Shown here: positions 26,467 through 33,618 of the stretch, one piece after another | How the letters are laid out: each line of letters begins with the position of its first letter | How positions within the stretch are numbered: position 1 is the stretch's first letter | Assembly: GCA_015487235.1 (NCBI GenBank) | Contig: WFQC01000013.1 | Coordinates: 1-38,913 of the forward strand | Direction: 5' to 3' | Source of the DNA: Alteromonadaceae bacterium | GTDB taxonomy: Bacteria; Pseudomonadota; Gammaproteobacteria; Enterobacterales; Alteromonadaceae | DNA length: 38,913 nucleotides | Program-made: the position numbers and the translations under genes | Notes under the pieces: generated by a model | What the model was told of the DNA's origin: nothing | Databases searched by the model: none | Seen by the model: only the letters and a program-made list of their open reading frames with translations

Positions 26467-27783
26467 ATGTATATTCCTCAAGATATTATTCGTGATAAGC
26501 GGGATGGGAACCCCCTAACTCAAACACAAATAAACCAGTTTGTTGATGGCTTGGTGACAGGAAAATTTACCGACGCACAAGTAGGAGCCATGGCTATGGC
26601 TATTTTTCAACAAGGAATGGCAAACGATGAAAAAGTAGCGTTAACACTAGCTATGATGAATTCTGGTACTGTACTTAATTGGCAAAATTTTATTGACGGC
26701 CCTATTGTAGATAAGCACTCAACGGGTGGTGTTGGTGATAAAGTGAGTTTAATGTTAGCGCCTATTGTGGCTGCTTGTGGTGCTTATGTTCCAATGATTT
26801 CTGGGCGAGGCTTAGGGCATACCGGAGGCACGTCAGATAAACTAGAGTCAATTCCCGGCTTTAATATTCACCCATCGCTTGATCACTTTAAAAATACCGT
26901 AAAAAAAATCGGTACAGCTATTATTTCACAAACTGACGATTTAGCACCGGCTGATAAGCGTTTATATTCTATTCGAGATGTAACCGCTACTGTTGAATCG
27001 ATCCCGTTAATTACCGCGTCAATATTATCGAAAAAACTAGCCACAGGTTTAGACTCTTTAGTGATGGATGTCAAAATAGGCAATGGCGCTATGATGACTT
27101 CACTTGACGATGCTAAAGCGTTAGCACGTAGTATTGTTGATGTTGCAAATGGGGCAGGTGTTAACACCAGTGCACTTATTACTGATATGAATCAAGTGCT
27201 TGGAAAAACAGCGGGCAATGCTGTTGAGATTATTGAAACAGTTGACTATTTAACAGGCAAATGTCGAGAGCCTCGATTACATCAAGTCGTCATGGCGTTA
27301 GCCGCACAAATGTTGTTAGCATCAAATATTGTTCAAGACTTGCAACAAGGACGAGCTTTGGCTCAACAAGCGCTTGATAACGGTAAAGCTGCAGAAATAT
27401 TTGAACAAATGATTTTTGAGCTAGGGGGAAGTGCTAGCTTTTTAACAACTTATGAACAAGAGCTAACGACAGCGAATGTTGTTAAAGATATTTGTGCATC
27501 ACAATCAGGTTTTATTACAGCAATGCAAACGCGTGATATTGGTATGGCGGTGGTTGCCTTAGGCGGTGGACGTTTAGATCATCATCAACAAGTAGATCAT
27601 AGTGTCGGCTTTACTGATATTTTACCTAAAGGTACACAAGTTATTGCTGGAGATATTATTGCAAGGGTACATGCAAAAACAGAAGATGATGCCAATAATG
27701 CCATTGCTCAGTATTTAAGTGCCGTTAATATATCTGCAACTATTATTGAAATAGAGCCTGTAATTTATCAAGAGATCAGCTAG
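26467..27783 (+). CDS. deoA: thymidine phosphorylase
   Basis: This 438-residue enzyme cleaves thymidine and deoxyuridine with phosphate to give the free base and deoxyribose 1-phosphate. Conserved stretches include VDKHSTGGVGDKVSLML, SGRGLGHTGGTSDKLESIPGF, ITASILSKKLATGLD and MAVVALGGGR. I chose the ATG at 26467, which gives MYIPQDIIRDKRDG like E. coli DeoA and has AGGTGG upstream; an in-frame GTG at 26458 overlaps that binding site. It follows cdd in the probable RutR-controlled unit. The other deo genes (deoB, deoC, deoD) are not in the window. Confidence 0.96.
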   Translation: MYIPQDIIRDKRDGNPLTQTQINQFVDGLVTGKFTDAQVGAMAMAIFQQGMANDEKVALTLAMMNSGTVLNWQNFIDGPIVDKHSTGGVGDKVSLMLAPIVAACGAYVPMISGRGLGHTGGTSDKLESIPGFNIHPSLDHFKNTVKKIGTAIISQTDDLAPADKRLYSIRDVTATVESIPLITASILSKKLATGLDSLVMDVKIGNGAMMTSLDDAKALARSIVDVANGAGVNTSALITDMNQVLGKTAGNAVEIIETVDYLTGKCREPRLHQVVMALAAQMLLASNIVQDLQQGRALAQQALDNGKAAEIFEQMIFELGGSASFLTTYEQELTTANVVKDICASQSGFITAMQTRDIGMAVVALGGGRLDHHQQVDHSVGFTDILPKGTQVIAGDIIARVHAKTEDDANNAIAQYLSAVNISATIIEIEPVIYQEIS

Positions 27784-27958
27784 GGGCTGTTGAAAGAGCA
27801 ATAGTTCCTAATGTTTTTTTAATTTTATTTTAAAAGCTTTCAACTAGTTACTTAAATAGCGCTAAAAACTCTACTAAGTAAGGTTGTAAATAAGTGAGTT
27901 TTTGACTATTCGTTATAAGGTGCTATTAGCACAAAAGATAAGAATAGGAGAAACATTA

Positions 27959-28135
27959 ATGATGAAGCGACAAAAACGAGATCGTCAAACAAGAGCGTTC
28001 TCTAAAGGTTATAAAGCTGGTATTGCTGGGCGTTCCAAAGATAATTGTCCATATTTCAACCTCGAAATAAAATCAGAATGGTTAGGAGGATGGCGCGAAG
28101 CCGTTACCGACAGGCAACAAGGACTCTTCAAATAA
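27959..28135 (+). CDS. rmf: ribosome modulation factor (RMF)
   Basis: This small basic protein of 58 residues pairs 70S ribosomes into inactive 100S dimers in stationary phase. It matches E. coli RMF through KRQKRDRQTRAFSKGYKAGI, then AGRSKDNCPY and EWLGGWREA. The start is one of two consecutive ATGs (27959 or 27962). AGGAG eight bases before the first favours 27959, while the E. coli protein starts at the position of the second. A longer in-frame extension to a TTG at 27902 has no support. It faces fabA across a two-way terminator, the same arrangement as in E. coli. Confidence 0.96.
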   Translation: MMKRQKRDRQTRAFSKGYKAGIAGRSKDNCPYFNLEIKSEWLGGWREAVTDRQQGLFK

Positions 28136-28152
28136 AGGTTATAATTTCACTC

Positions 28153-28194
28153 AAAAAAGCCCAATTAGGTATTGTTCTATTGGGCTTTCTTTTT
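28153..28194. terminator. bidirectional rho-independent terminator between rmf and fabA
   Basis: AAAGCCCAAT (28156-28165) and ATTGGGCTTT (28179-28188) form a perfect ten-pair stem with a 13-base loop. T-runs follow on both strands (TTTTT at 28190-28194; AAAAAA at 28153-28158). It serves the two convergent genes. Confidence 0.9.
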
Positions 28195-28208
28195 ATTTAT
28201 ATATCTAG

Positions 28209-28727
28209 TTAAAACTTTGAGGTATCGGTAAATAAACCTACTTTTAGATCTTTTGCGGTATAGATTTCGCGACCATCAACACTGACGCTACCGTCGGCAA
28301 GCCCCATAAATAACTTACGCTTAATAACACGCTTTAAATCTATTTTAAACGTTACTTTTTTCGCGGTAGGTAAAATTTGCCCAGTAAATTTTACTTCACC
28401 TACACCTAAAGCGCGTCCGCGTCCAGGACCTCCAGACCAAGCTAAATAAAAGCCAACTAATTGCCACATTGCATCTAAACCTAAGCAACCAGGCATTACA
28501 GGGTCGCCTTTAAAATGACAATCGAAAAACCATAAGTCAGGATGAATATCAAGCTCAGCAATAATTTGTCCTTTGCCAAATTCGCCACCATGGTCATTGA
28601 TGGTAATAATGCGATCCATCATCAACATATTATCAGAGGGTAATTGACTATTGCCTGGGCCAAACATTTCGCCTGTACCCGCTTTAATTAAATCTTCTTT
28701 AGAATAAGAGTTTTGAGGTTCCATCAT
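28209..28727 (-). CDS. fabA: 3-hydroxydecanoyl-ACP dehydratase/isomerase (FabA)
   Basis: This 172-residue enzyme dehydrates 3-hydroxydecanoyl-ACP and isomerises the trans-2 product to cis-3, the branch point to unsaturated fatty acids. It aligns with E. coli FabA throughout. The active site is FDCHF (H71) and [10 protein letters not shown] (D85), and the segment [20 protein letters not shown] is near identical. The start is one of two adjacent ATGs (28727 or 28724). The promoter region contains a FabR-like operator, so expression is likely tied to membrane lipid state. fabB is not in this window. Confidence 0.97.
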   Translation of the reverse strand: MMEPQNSYSKEDLIKAGTGEMFGPGNSQLPSDNMLMMDRIITINDHGGEFGKGQIIAELDIHPDLWFFDCHFKGDPVMPGCLGLDAMWQLVGFYLAWSGGPGRGRALGVGEVKFTGQILPTAKKVTFKIDLKRVIKRKLFMGLADGSVSVDGREIYTAKDLKVGLFTDTSKF

Positions 28728-28763
28728 AGTGTTATTACTACAGGTTAAAAATTTTGAGACCGT

Positions 28764-28792
28764 ACTTTAGCGAACACTTGTACACTAAACAA
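28764..28792 (-). promoter_or_regulatory. fabA promoter with FabR-like operator
   Basis: On the minus strand TTGTTT and TAAAGT stand 17 bases apart. The spacer is filled by AGTGTACAAGTGTTCGCT (28786 to 28769). This fits, as I recall it, the FabR operator of E. coli fabA/fabB (AGCGTACA, then TGTTCGCT) except for a base or two. The position would let a repressor block the polymerase. Confidence 0.65.
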
Positions 28793-28851
28793 CTCCGAAC
28801 AGTTAGAAAGTGGTGTTTTTTTGTTAATATCGTCGTAATTATAATAAATTT

Positions 28852-28860
28852 TGCTATAGT
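28852..28860 (+). promoter_or_regulatory. extended -10 promoter of the small RHH-like gene
   Basis: TGCTATAGT contains an extended -10 (TG, one base, TATAGT). No good -35 box is seen at 17 bases. Transcription would start near 28866, just before the palindrome at 28870-28893. Confidence 0.4.
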
Positions 28861-28869
28861 AAGGCATAC

Positions 28870-28893
28870 ATTTTGGTTACGGGTAACCAAAAT
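28870..28893. promoter_or_regulatory. 24-bp palindrome, candidate operator
   Basis: Arms ATTTTGGTTAC and GTAACCAAAAT are perfect 11-base complements separated by GG. It sits just downstream of the extended -10 and 37 bases ahead of the GTG start of the small RHH-like gene. It could be an autoregulatory operator or a 5' leader hairpin. Confidence 0.6.
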
Positions 28894-28930
28894 ATGAGTG
28901 TTCGACCTTAAAATCGTGAAGGAAAAGAAT

Positions 28931-29203
28931 GTGAGTCATAATGAGAGTGAAAAGGTAAAGCGCAAAGCTTTAACAAATGCTGAAAAACAACGCCGTTATC
29001 GTGAACGACAAAAAGCAAAGGGCAAAAAAGAAATGCGTGGTTATTTGTCAAAAGAAGCATTAGTTTGCTATCAATTAATTCAAGAACAAACTAACTGGTC
29101 TGATAGTATTATATTGAGTAATGCGGTGAGGCTAACCTATGCTGCCTATAAAAATGGTCAAATAGGTTTGCTTAACAATTGGTTAAATGAACATAAGCTA
29201 TAA
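28931..29203 (+). CDS. small basic protein, ribbon-helix-helix-like
   Basis: This 90-residue protein of unknown function begins with a strongly basic stretch (KVKRKALTNAEKQRRYRERQKAKGKK in the first third, split here only for description). After it come a short strand-like MRGYLS and two helices (KEALVCYQLIQEQTN and SDSIILSNAVRLTYAAYKNG). That strand-helix-helix order is the ribbon-helix-helix DNA-binding pattern. I chose the GTG at 28931 because AAGGA lies seven bases upstream; the frame is open back to a GTG at 28898 that lacks a binding site. The palindrome upstream is a plausible target. It lies between fabA and uvrY. The fold is my inference, not a recognised family. Confidence 0.7.
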   Translation: MSHNESEKVKRKALTNAEKQRRYRERQKAKGKKEMRGYLSKEALVCYQLIQEQTNWSDSIILSNAVRLTYAAYKNGQIGLLNNWLNEHKL

Positions 29204-29329
29204 AAAGTGTGATTTAATTTAACGACTATTGCGGTGAATAAAATTAATCGATTAACCGTAAAATATAAGGGTTAATAATCATTAATAGCATGTTTATTAA
29301 TCGAAAAATTAAGCGATGAGGTATTTTCA

Positions 29330-29356
29330 TTGTTTTTGTAAAAAATTCGCTATACT
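29330..29356 (+). promoter_or_regulatory. candidate promoter for uvrY
   Basis: TATACT (29351-29356) is a good -10. The nearest -35-like hexamer, TTGTTT (29330-29335), is only 15 bases away, which is short. Confidence 0.35.
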
Positions 29357-29416
29357 CTATGGATAATAAGAAATAATTCGTAGTTTATAAAGTAGAAAAA
29401 AGAAAGGGTAACTCCA

Positions 29417-30061
29417 TTGATAAATGTTTTATTAGTTGATGATCATGAGCTAGTTCGCACTGGAATACGTAAAATTCTCGACGAGGTAAAAGGATTTAAA
29501 GTCATTGGAGAAGTAGAAACAGGTGAAGAAGCAGTACAATTTTGCCGTAAATCAGAACCTGACGTTGTACTGATGGACATGAATATGCCCGGTATCGGTG
29601 GGCTTGAAGCAACTAAAAAAATATTGCGTTATTCACCCGATATTAAAATTATAGTGCTTACGGTACATAGTGAAGACCCTTTTCCTACTAAGGTTATGCA
29701 AATTGGTGCAGCAGGTTACTTAACAAAAAGTGCAGGCCCTGATGAAATGATCAACGCTATTCGCTCGGTAAATAGTGGGCAACGCTATATTACCCCTGAA
29801 ATAGCTCAACAAATGGCTTTAAACCAATTTAAATCACCTGATGAAAACCCGTTTAATAGTTTATCTGAACGTGAGTTACAAATTATGCTGATGATAACGC
29901 GTGGAGAGCGCGTACCTGACATTTCAGAGCAATTATCATTAAGTACAAAAACCATTAATAGTTACCGATATCGTATGTTTGAAAAGCTTAATGTAAGCAA
30001 TGATGTTGAGTTAACTCATTTAGCGATTCGTCATGGTATGCTTAATACCGAAAAAATGTAG
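29417..30061 (+). CDS. uvrY: two-component response regulator UvrY/GacA
   Basis: This 214-residue FixJ/NarL-type regulator has a receiver domain (acidic pocket VDDH, phosphorylation site D54 in LMDMNMPG, and the switch lysine in YLTKSAG). A LuxR-type helix-turn-helix follows (about residues 148-205, SERELQIMLMITRGE and STKTINSYRYRMFEKL). It matches E. coli UvrY/GacA along its length. The partner kinase BarA/GacS is not in the window. In relatives this pair switches on CsrB-type small RNAs that titrate CsrA. The start is TTG at 29417 with AAAGGG upstream. uvrC begins 15 bases after the stop, the conserved uvrY-uvrC order. Confidence 0.95.
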   Translation: MINVLLVDDHELVRTGIRKILDEVKGFKVIGEVETGEEAVQFCRKSEPDVVLMDMNMPGIGGLEATKKILRYSPDIKIIVLTVHSEDPFPTKVMQIGAAGYLTKSAGPDEMINAIRSVNSGQRYITPEIAQQMALNQFKSPDENPFNSLSERELQIMLMITRGERVPDISEQLSLSTKTINSYRYRMFEKLNVSNDVELTHLAIRHGMLNTEKM

Positions 30062-30076
30062 TATATTGGCTAATTT

Positions 30077-31930
30077 ATGCCTAAAGCACAAAAGCTATCA
30101 GTAACGACCTCCTTTGATCATAAAGCGTTTCTTGCCTCGGTAAGTGAACAAGCAGGCGTTTACCGCATGTATAATAGTGAGCAAACGATTTTATACGTAG
30201 GTAAAGCTAAAAACTTAAAAAAGCGTTTAGCCAGTTATTTTCGTAAAGACGTTAACAGTATTAAAACCAAAGCATTGGTCAAGCAAATTGCAGCCATAGA
30301 TGTTACGGTTACTCATACCGAAGGTGAAGCTTTACTACTTGAAAATAACTATATAAAAAAATACCAACCTAAATACAATATACTGCTTCGAGACGACAAG
30401 TCTTATCCTTATTTATTAATTACTGATCATAAACACCCTAAGCTAGGCTTACATCGAGGGGGAAAACGTATTAAAGGTGATTATTTTGGCCCTTATCCAA
30501 CCGTAGGTGCCGTATGGGAAAGCTTACGTTTGATGCAAAAAATATTTCCTTTGCGTCAATGTGAAGACAGCTATTATCGTGCTCGTTCCCGTCCTTGTTT
30601 ACAATATCAAATGGGGCGTTGCTCTGCGCCCTGTGTTGATAAAATTAGTATTGAAGACTATCAACAACAAGTGAAGCTGGCCAAACTTTTCCTTAAAGGA
30701 AAAAGCATACAAGTTATTGAACAACTTGTTGAGCAAATGGAAAAAGCCAGTAAAGCCTTAGCTTTTGAGCTAGCCGCTAAATATCGCGATCAAATCACCA
30801 CATTGCGTAAAGTTCAGCAACAGCAGTATGTGAGCGGTTTAGCTTCTGAATTAGATGTTATCGGCTTAGCACGATTAAAATCACAAGTGGCTGTGCATTT
30901 ACTTTTTATTCGCGATCATAAAATTTTGGGCAGTAAAAGTTATTTTCCTGTTGTACCCGCAGAGAGTAGCGACAGCGAGATATTATCGGCTTTTGTTATG
31001 CAGCATTATTTAGGCGAGGGCGTTGATCAAAACCATATTGCAAAAGAAATTGTTATAGGGCAACCAATTGATAACCAAAAAGACATTGAAGCTTTATTAT
31101 CAAAGCAAGCGGGGTGTGAAGTAAAACTGGCAACGAAAGTAAAAACAGAACGAACTAATTATTTAAAGTTGGCTAGAACGAATGCTGAAAATGCCTTAAT
31201 TAGCCGTAATAGCCATAAAGAATCAATGCAAGCACGCTTTAGGGCGTTAAATGAACTCTTTGAATTAAACCAAGGCGTAAATCGTATAGAATGCTTTGAT
31301 ATCAGCCATACTATGGGGCAGCAAACCATCGCCTCAAATGTTGTATTTACTCCTGAGGGGCCGCTTAAAAGCGATTATCGTCGCTATAATGTCGAAGGAA
31401 TTACACCTGGAGATGACTATGCAGCAATGGATTTTGCACTCAATAAACGTTATGGCAAAGTAACGGCAGAAGCTATTATGCCTGATATTATTTTTATTGA
31501 TGGTGGAAAAGGTCAATTAGGGCGAGCCGAAAGCTTTTTTGCTCAACTTGAACATATTAAAACACCACTGTTGATTGGTGTAGCAAAAGGAGAAGGGCGT
31601 AAAGCGGGTTTAGAAACCTTAATTATGGCAGGTACTCATCAACTTATTTCCTTACCTAATGACTCACCAGCGTTACATTTAATTCAACATATTCGTGATG
31701 AATCTCACCGTTTCGCCATTACAGGGCATAGAGCCAAGCGACAAAAAAATAGCAAAAAATCGCAATTAGAAACAATTGCTGGTATAGGCGCCAAAAAGCG
31801 ACAAGCTTTATTGAAATACCTAGGAGGAATGCAAGAAGTGATGCAAGCTGATATTAACGCCTTAACCAAGGTTCCCGGTATTAGCAGCAAACTCGCAAAA
31901 ATAATTTATGAGGCATTGCATGACAAGTGA
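30077..31930 (+). CDS. uvrC: excinuclease ABC subunit C (UvrC)
   Basis: UvrC makes both incisions around DNA damage in nucleotide excision repair. The 617 residues show an N-terminal GIY-YIG nuclease domain (GVYRMYNSEQTILYVGKAKN), a cysteine cluster (CLQYQMGRCSAPC), a UvrB-binding UVR segment near residues 205-240, and the RNase-H-like second nuclease (ECFDISHTMG and IDGGKGQL). A C-terminal helix-hairpin-helix pair closes the protein (IAGIGAKKRQALL, VPGISSKLA). The length equals the usual size. It is downstream of uvrY and 53 bases upstream of pgsA, the arrangement conserved across gammaproteobacteria. Confidence 0.97.
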   Translation: MPKAQKLSVTTSFDHKAFLASVSEQAGVYRMYNSEQTILYVGKAKNLKKRLASYFRKDVNSIKTKALVKQIAAIDVTVTHTEGEALLLENNYIKKYQPKYNILLRDDKSYPYLLITDHKHPKLGLHRGGKRIKGDYFGPYPTVGAVWESLRLMQKIFPLRQCEDSYYRARSRPCLQYQMGRCSAPCVDKISIEDYQQQVKLAKLFLKGKSIQVIEQLVEQMEKASKALAFELAAKYRDQITTLRKVQQQQYVSGLASELDVIGLARLKSQVAVHLLFIRDHKILGSKSYFPVVPAESSDSEILSAFVMQHYLGEGVDQNHIAKEIVIGQPIDNQKDIEALLSKQAGCEVKLATKVKTERTNYLKLARTNAENALISRNSHKESMQARFRALNELFELNQGVNRIECFDISHTMGQQTIASNVVFTPEGPLKSDYRRYNVEGITPGDDYAAMDFALNKRYGKVTAEAIMPDIIFIDGGKGQLGRAESFFAQLEHIKTPLLIGVAKGEGRKAGLETLIMAGTHQLISLPNDSPALHLIQHIRDESHRFAITGHRAKRQKNSKKSQLETIAGIGAKKRQALLKYLGGMQEVMQADINALTKVPGISSKLAKIIYEALHDK

Positions 31931-31983
31931 TCCTCAATCTGTGTAAAATAGTCACAACGGTTTGTTGTATATAAAAAGAAGCT

Positions 31984-32568
31984 ATGTGGACTATTCCCAA
32001 TCAAATTACTGTTTTTAGAATTATTTTAATTCCTATTTTTTTAATTATTTTTTATTTACCGCTTTCATGGAGTAACTTTGGTGCAGCATTTGTTTTTTGG
32101 TTGGCCTCAATTAGTGATGCATTAGATGGCTATTTAGCTCGAAAGTTAAAGCAATCAACACCTTTTGGTGCTTTTATTGACCCTGTGGCAGATAAATTAA
32201 TGGTTGTTTGCGGTTTAGTTGTGATCACACAAGAGTATCAATCATGGTTAATGACTATTCCAGCTATTTTAATGATAGCGCGCGAGGTGTTAATTAGCGC
32301 CCTGCGAGAGTTTATGTCATCACGAGGCAAACGTGATCAAGTGGCCGTTTCTGAAATGGGAAAATACAAAACCGCGGCACAAATGCTCGCTATTATGGGC
32401 TTAATATGGCAGCCTGATTACGACATACCTCTTATTTTATTTTATTTTCCTCATGAGCTACTTATGTTTGCCGCTTATGCTTTTTATGCCGTTGCTACGG
32501 TATTAACCGTTTGGTCAATGTTTATATACATGAAAGCAGCTAAACAAGAACTGTTGAATAATAAATAA
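31984..32568 (+). CDS. pgsA: CDP-diacylglycerol-glycerol-3-phosphate 3-phosphatidyltransferase
   Basis: This inner-membrane enzyme makes phosphatidylglycerophosphate, the first committed step to phosphatidylglycerol and cardiolipin. The 194-residue protein has several transmembrane helices and the full CDP-alcohol transferase motif at residues 45-70 (DALDGYLARK then GAFIDPVAD, catalytic aspartates D45, D48, D66 and D70). The ATG at 31984 gives the family-typical N-terminus MWTIPNQIT. It follows uvrC by 53 bases and is followed by a tRNA cluster, the same order as in E. coli. Confidence 0.96.
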   Translation: MWTIPNQITVFRIILIPIFLIIFYLPLSWSNFGAAFVFWLASISDALDGYLARKLKQSTPFGAFIDPVADKLMVVCGLVVITQEYQSWLMTIPAILMIAREVLISALREFMSSRGKRDQVAVSEMGKYKTAAQMLAIMGLIWQPDYDIPLILFYFPHELLMFAAYAFYAVATVLTVWSMFIYMKAAKQELLNNK

Positions 32569-32580
32569 TCACCTAAGGTG

Positions 32581-32629
32581 TTTGTTTAGTTAAAAAAACG
32601 CCATTTTAGCCGCTTTTTAACCAAACAAA
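32581..32629 (+). terminator. long AT-rich hairpin between pgsA and the tRNA operon
   Basis: TTTGTTT/AAACAAA outer arms (32581-32587 and 32623-32629), GTTAAAAA/TTTTTAAC middle arms (32589-32596 and 32614-32621) and a CG/CG core enclose CCATTTTAGC. It lies 12 bases after pgsA and could end that transcript. The stem is AT-rich and has no separate T-run, so the role is uncertain. Confidence 0.4.
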
Positions 32630-32649
32630 ATAAAAATGAAATTTAATGG

Positions 32650-32677
32650 TTGACTACAATCTTAGACGATGTAGAAT
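32650..32677 (+). promoter_or_regulatory. promoter of the tRNA Gly-Cys-Leu-Val operon
   Basis: TTGACT (32650-32655), a 16-base spacer and TAGAAT (32672-32677) are followed by the GC-rich discriminator GCGTCCCCG. This is the form expected of a strong, stringently controlled stable-RNA promoter. The first tRNA begins about 28 bases after the predicted start point. Confidence 0.75.
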
Positions 32678-32711
32678 GCGTCCCCGTTGAGACAGGAAGT
32701 CAAAGCATGAA

Positions 32712-32787
32712 GCGGCTGTAGCTCAGTTGGTAGAGCATCACGTTGCCAACGTGAATGTCACGAGTTCGAGTCTCGTTAGCCGCTCCA
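32712..32787 (+). tRNA. tRNA-Gly (anticodon GCC)
   Basis: The acceptor arms GCGGCTG and TAGCCGC pair with one G-T. The D arm carries AGCTCAG. The anticodon stem TCACG/CGTGA holds loop TTGCCAA (anticodon GCC at 32745-32747). The T loop is TTCGAGT and the CCA end is encoded. This is the first of four tRNAs; E. coli has glyW in this position. Confidence 0.96.
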
Positions 32788-32825
32788 AATTTTCTAGGGA
32801 ACACCTCAACTCGCGTTGACGAAAT

Positions 32826-32899
32826 GGCGGGTTGGCAGAGTGGCTATGCAGCGGATTGCAAATCCGTGGACCTCGGTTCGACTCCGGGACCCGCCTCCA
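32826..32899 (+). tRNA. tRNA-Cys (anticodon GCA)
   Basis: The acceptor arms GGCGGGT and ACCCGCC are followed by TCCA. The anticodon stem GCGGA/TCCGT holds loop TTGCAAA (GCA at 32858-32860), and the T loop is TTCGACT. It corresponds to E. coli cysT in the same cluster. Confidence 0.96.
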
Positions 32900-32903
32900 T
32901 TTT

Positions 32904-32990
32904 GCCCGGGTGGTGGAATTGGTAGACACAAGGGATTTAAAATCCCTCGCTGGTAACAGCGTGCCGGTTCAAGTCCGGCCCCGGGTACCA
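32904..32990 (+). tRNA. tRNA-Leu (anticodon TAA)
   Basis: This is a class II tRNA of 87 bases with a long variable arm (CGCTGGTAACAGCG). The acceptor arms are GCCCGGG and CCCGGGT. The anticodon loop is TTTAAAA (TAA at 32938-32940). It starts four bases after tRNA-Cys, and the CCA end is encoded. It corresponds to E. coli leuZ. Confidence 0.96.
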
Positions 32991-32992
32991 TC

Positions 32993-33068
32993 GGACGATT
33001 AGCTCAGTTGGGAGAGCACCGCCCTTACAAGGCGGGGGTCACTGGTTCAAGCCCAGTATCGTCCACCA
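32993..33068 (+). tRNA. tRNA-Val (anticodon TAC)
   Basis: The acceptor arms are GGACGAT and ATCGTCC. The anticodon stem CCGCC/GGCGG holds loop CTTACAA (TAC at 33026-33028). The T loop is TTCAAGC and the CCA end is encoded. It begins two bases after tRNA-Leu. A valine tRNA at this end is additional to the Gly-Cys-Leu trio of E. coli. Confidence 0.95.
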
Positions 33069-33091
33069 ATTTTTACTATTCTTTAATTGTT

Positions 33092-33136
33092 TTAGCCGCG
33101 TCTAGCTTGCTGTTATGCTAAGCGCTAACTCTTTTT
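33092..33136 (+). terminator. possible terminator of the tRNA operon
   Basis: Weak nested pairs (TTAGC with GCTAA, and TAGC with GCTA inside) precede CTCTTTTT. The fold is short and loose, so confidence is low. Confidence 0.3.
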
Positions 33137-33221
33137 ATTTTATATTCTTCGTTTATATTTTTTGTTTCTCAAACTAAGTGGTTTCAATTCTCATTTTTCG
33201 CGGTTGGCTACAACAACTACT

Positions 33222-33614
33222 TTAAAAAAATTTAGTAAATAGTGCCTCTGCCCAAATCATTGCCAATAAGGTTAATGCAATAAAAACGCCCGATGAACCG
33301 AGATCTTTAGCGCGACCTATTAATTCATCATGTTCAAGGGTGATTTTATCGGCTAAGGCTTCAAGTGCTGAATTAATAATTTCAGCAAATAACAAAAATA
33401 ATAGTGAAGCAATTAACGCGAGCAAATGCAACCTTGATTGAGCAACGTAAAAAGCCAAAGGTAAAAGCATTAAGGTCAGTAATAATTCTTGACGAAAGGC
33501 TGATTCATAGTTAAACGCTGCTTTAAACCCCTTAAAAGAACAGTAGGTTGCTTTAAAAATTCTCGCAACTCCTTGACCATTAGGTTTGTTTGTTTCTGTG
33601 GTATGTTTTGTCAT
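33222..33614 (-). CDS. dgkA: diacylglycerol kinase (prokaryotic DgkA type)
   Basis: This 130-residue inner-membrane enzyme with three helices phosphorylates diacylglycerol left over from membrane-derived glucan synthesis. The signature is clear: AEIINSALEALADKITLEHDELIGRAKDLGS, split as EIINSALEALADK then GRAKDLGS, with the catalytic Glu in the first part. The N-terminal RIFKATYCSFKGFKAAF aligns with E. coli DgkA. I chose the ATG at 33614; the open frame extends further upstream but overlaps the RHH gene. The start is four bases after the stop of that RHH gene, so the two form an operon. Confidence 0.93.
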   Translation of the reverse strand: MTKHTTETNKPNGQGVARIFKATYCSFKGFKAAFNYESAFRQELLLTLMLLPLAFYVAQSRLHLLALIASLLFLLFAEIINSALEALADKITLEHDELIGRAKDLGSSGVFIALTLLAMIWAEALFTKFF

Positions 33615-33618
33615 GAAA

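Noticed and set aside
27787-27843. GTTGAAAG and CTTTCAAC after deoA as a terminator
   Set aside because: The arms are about 40 bases apart and no T-run follows the right arm.
837-31247. Repeated nine-base TTAGGGCGT / ACGCCCTAA (837, 17634, 20702, 22153, 23608, 31239)
   Set aside because: Three copies are coding, two of them frequent Leu-Gly-Arg codons, and one contains a stop codon; the count is too small to claim a functional motif.
32738-32991. Two open frames of about 60 codons on the minus strand across the tRNA cluster
   Set aside because: They are the complement of tRNA-Gly, tRNA-Cys and tRNA-Leu; the ESNRGPRICNPLHS stretch is a known artefact of translating tRNA-Cys backwards.
33573-33588. 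TTGACCA followed by AGGTTTG, a partial RutR-like site
   Set aside because: It lies inside dgkA coding sequence and matches only one half of the operator.
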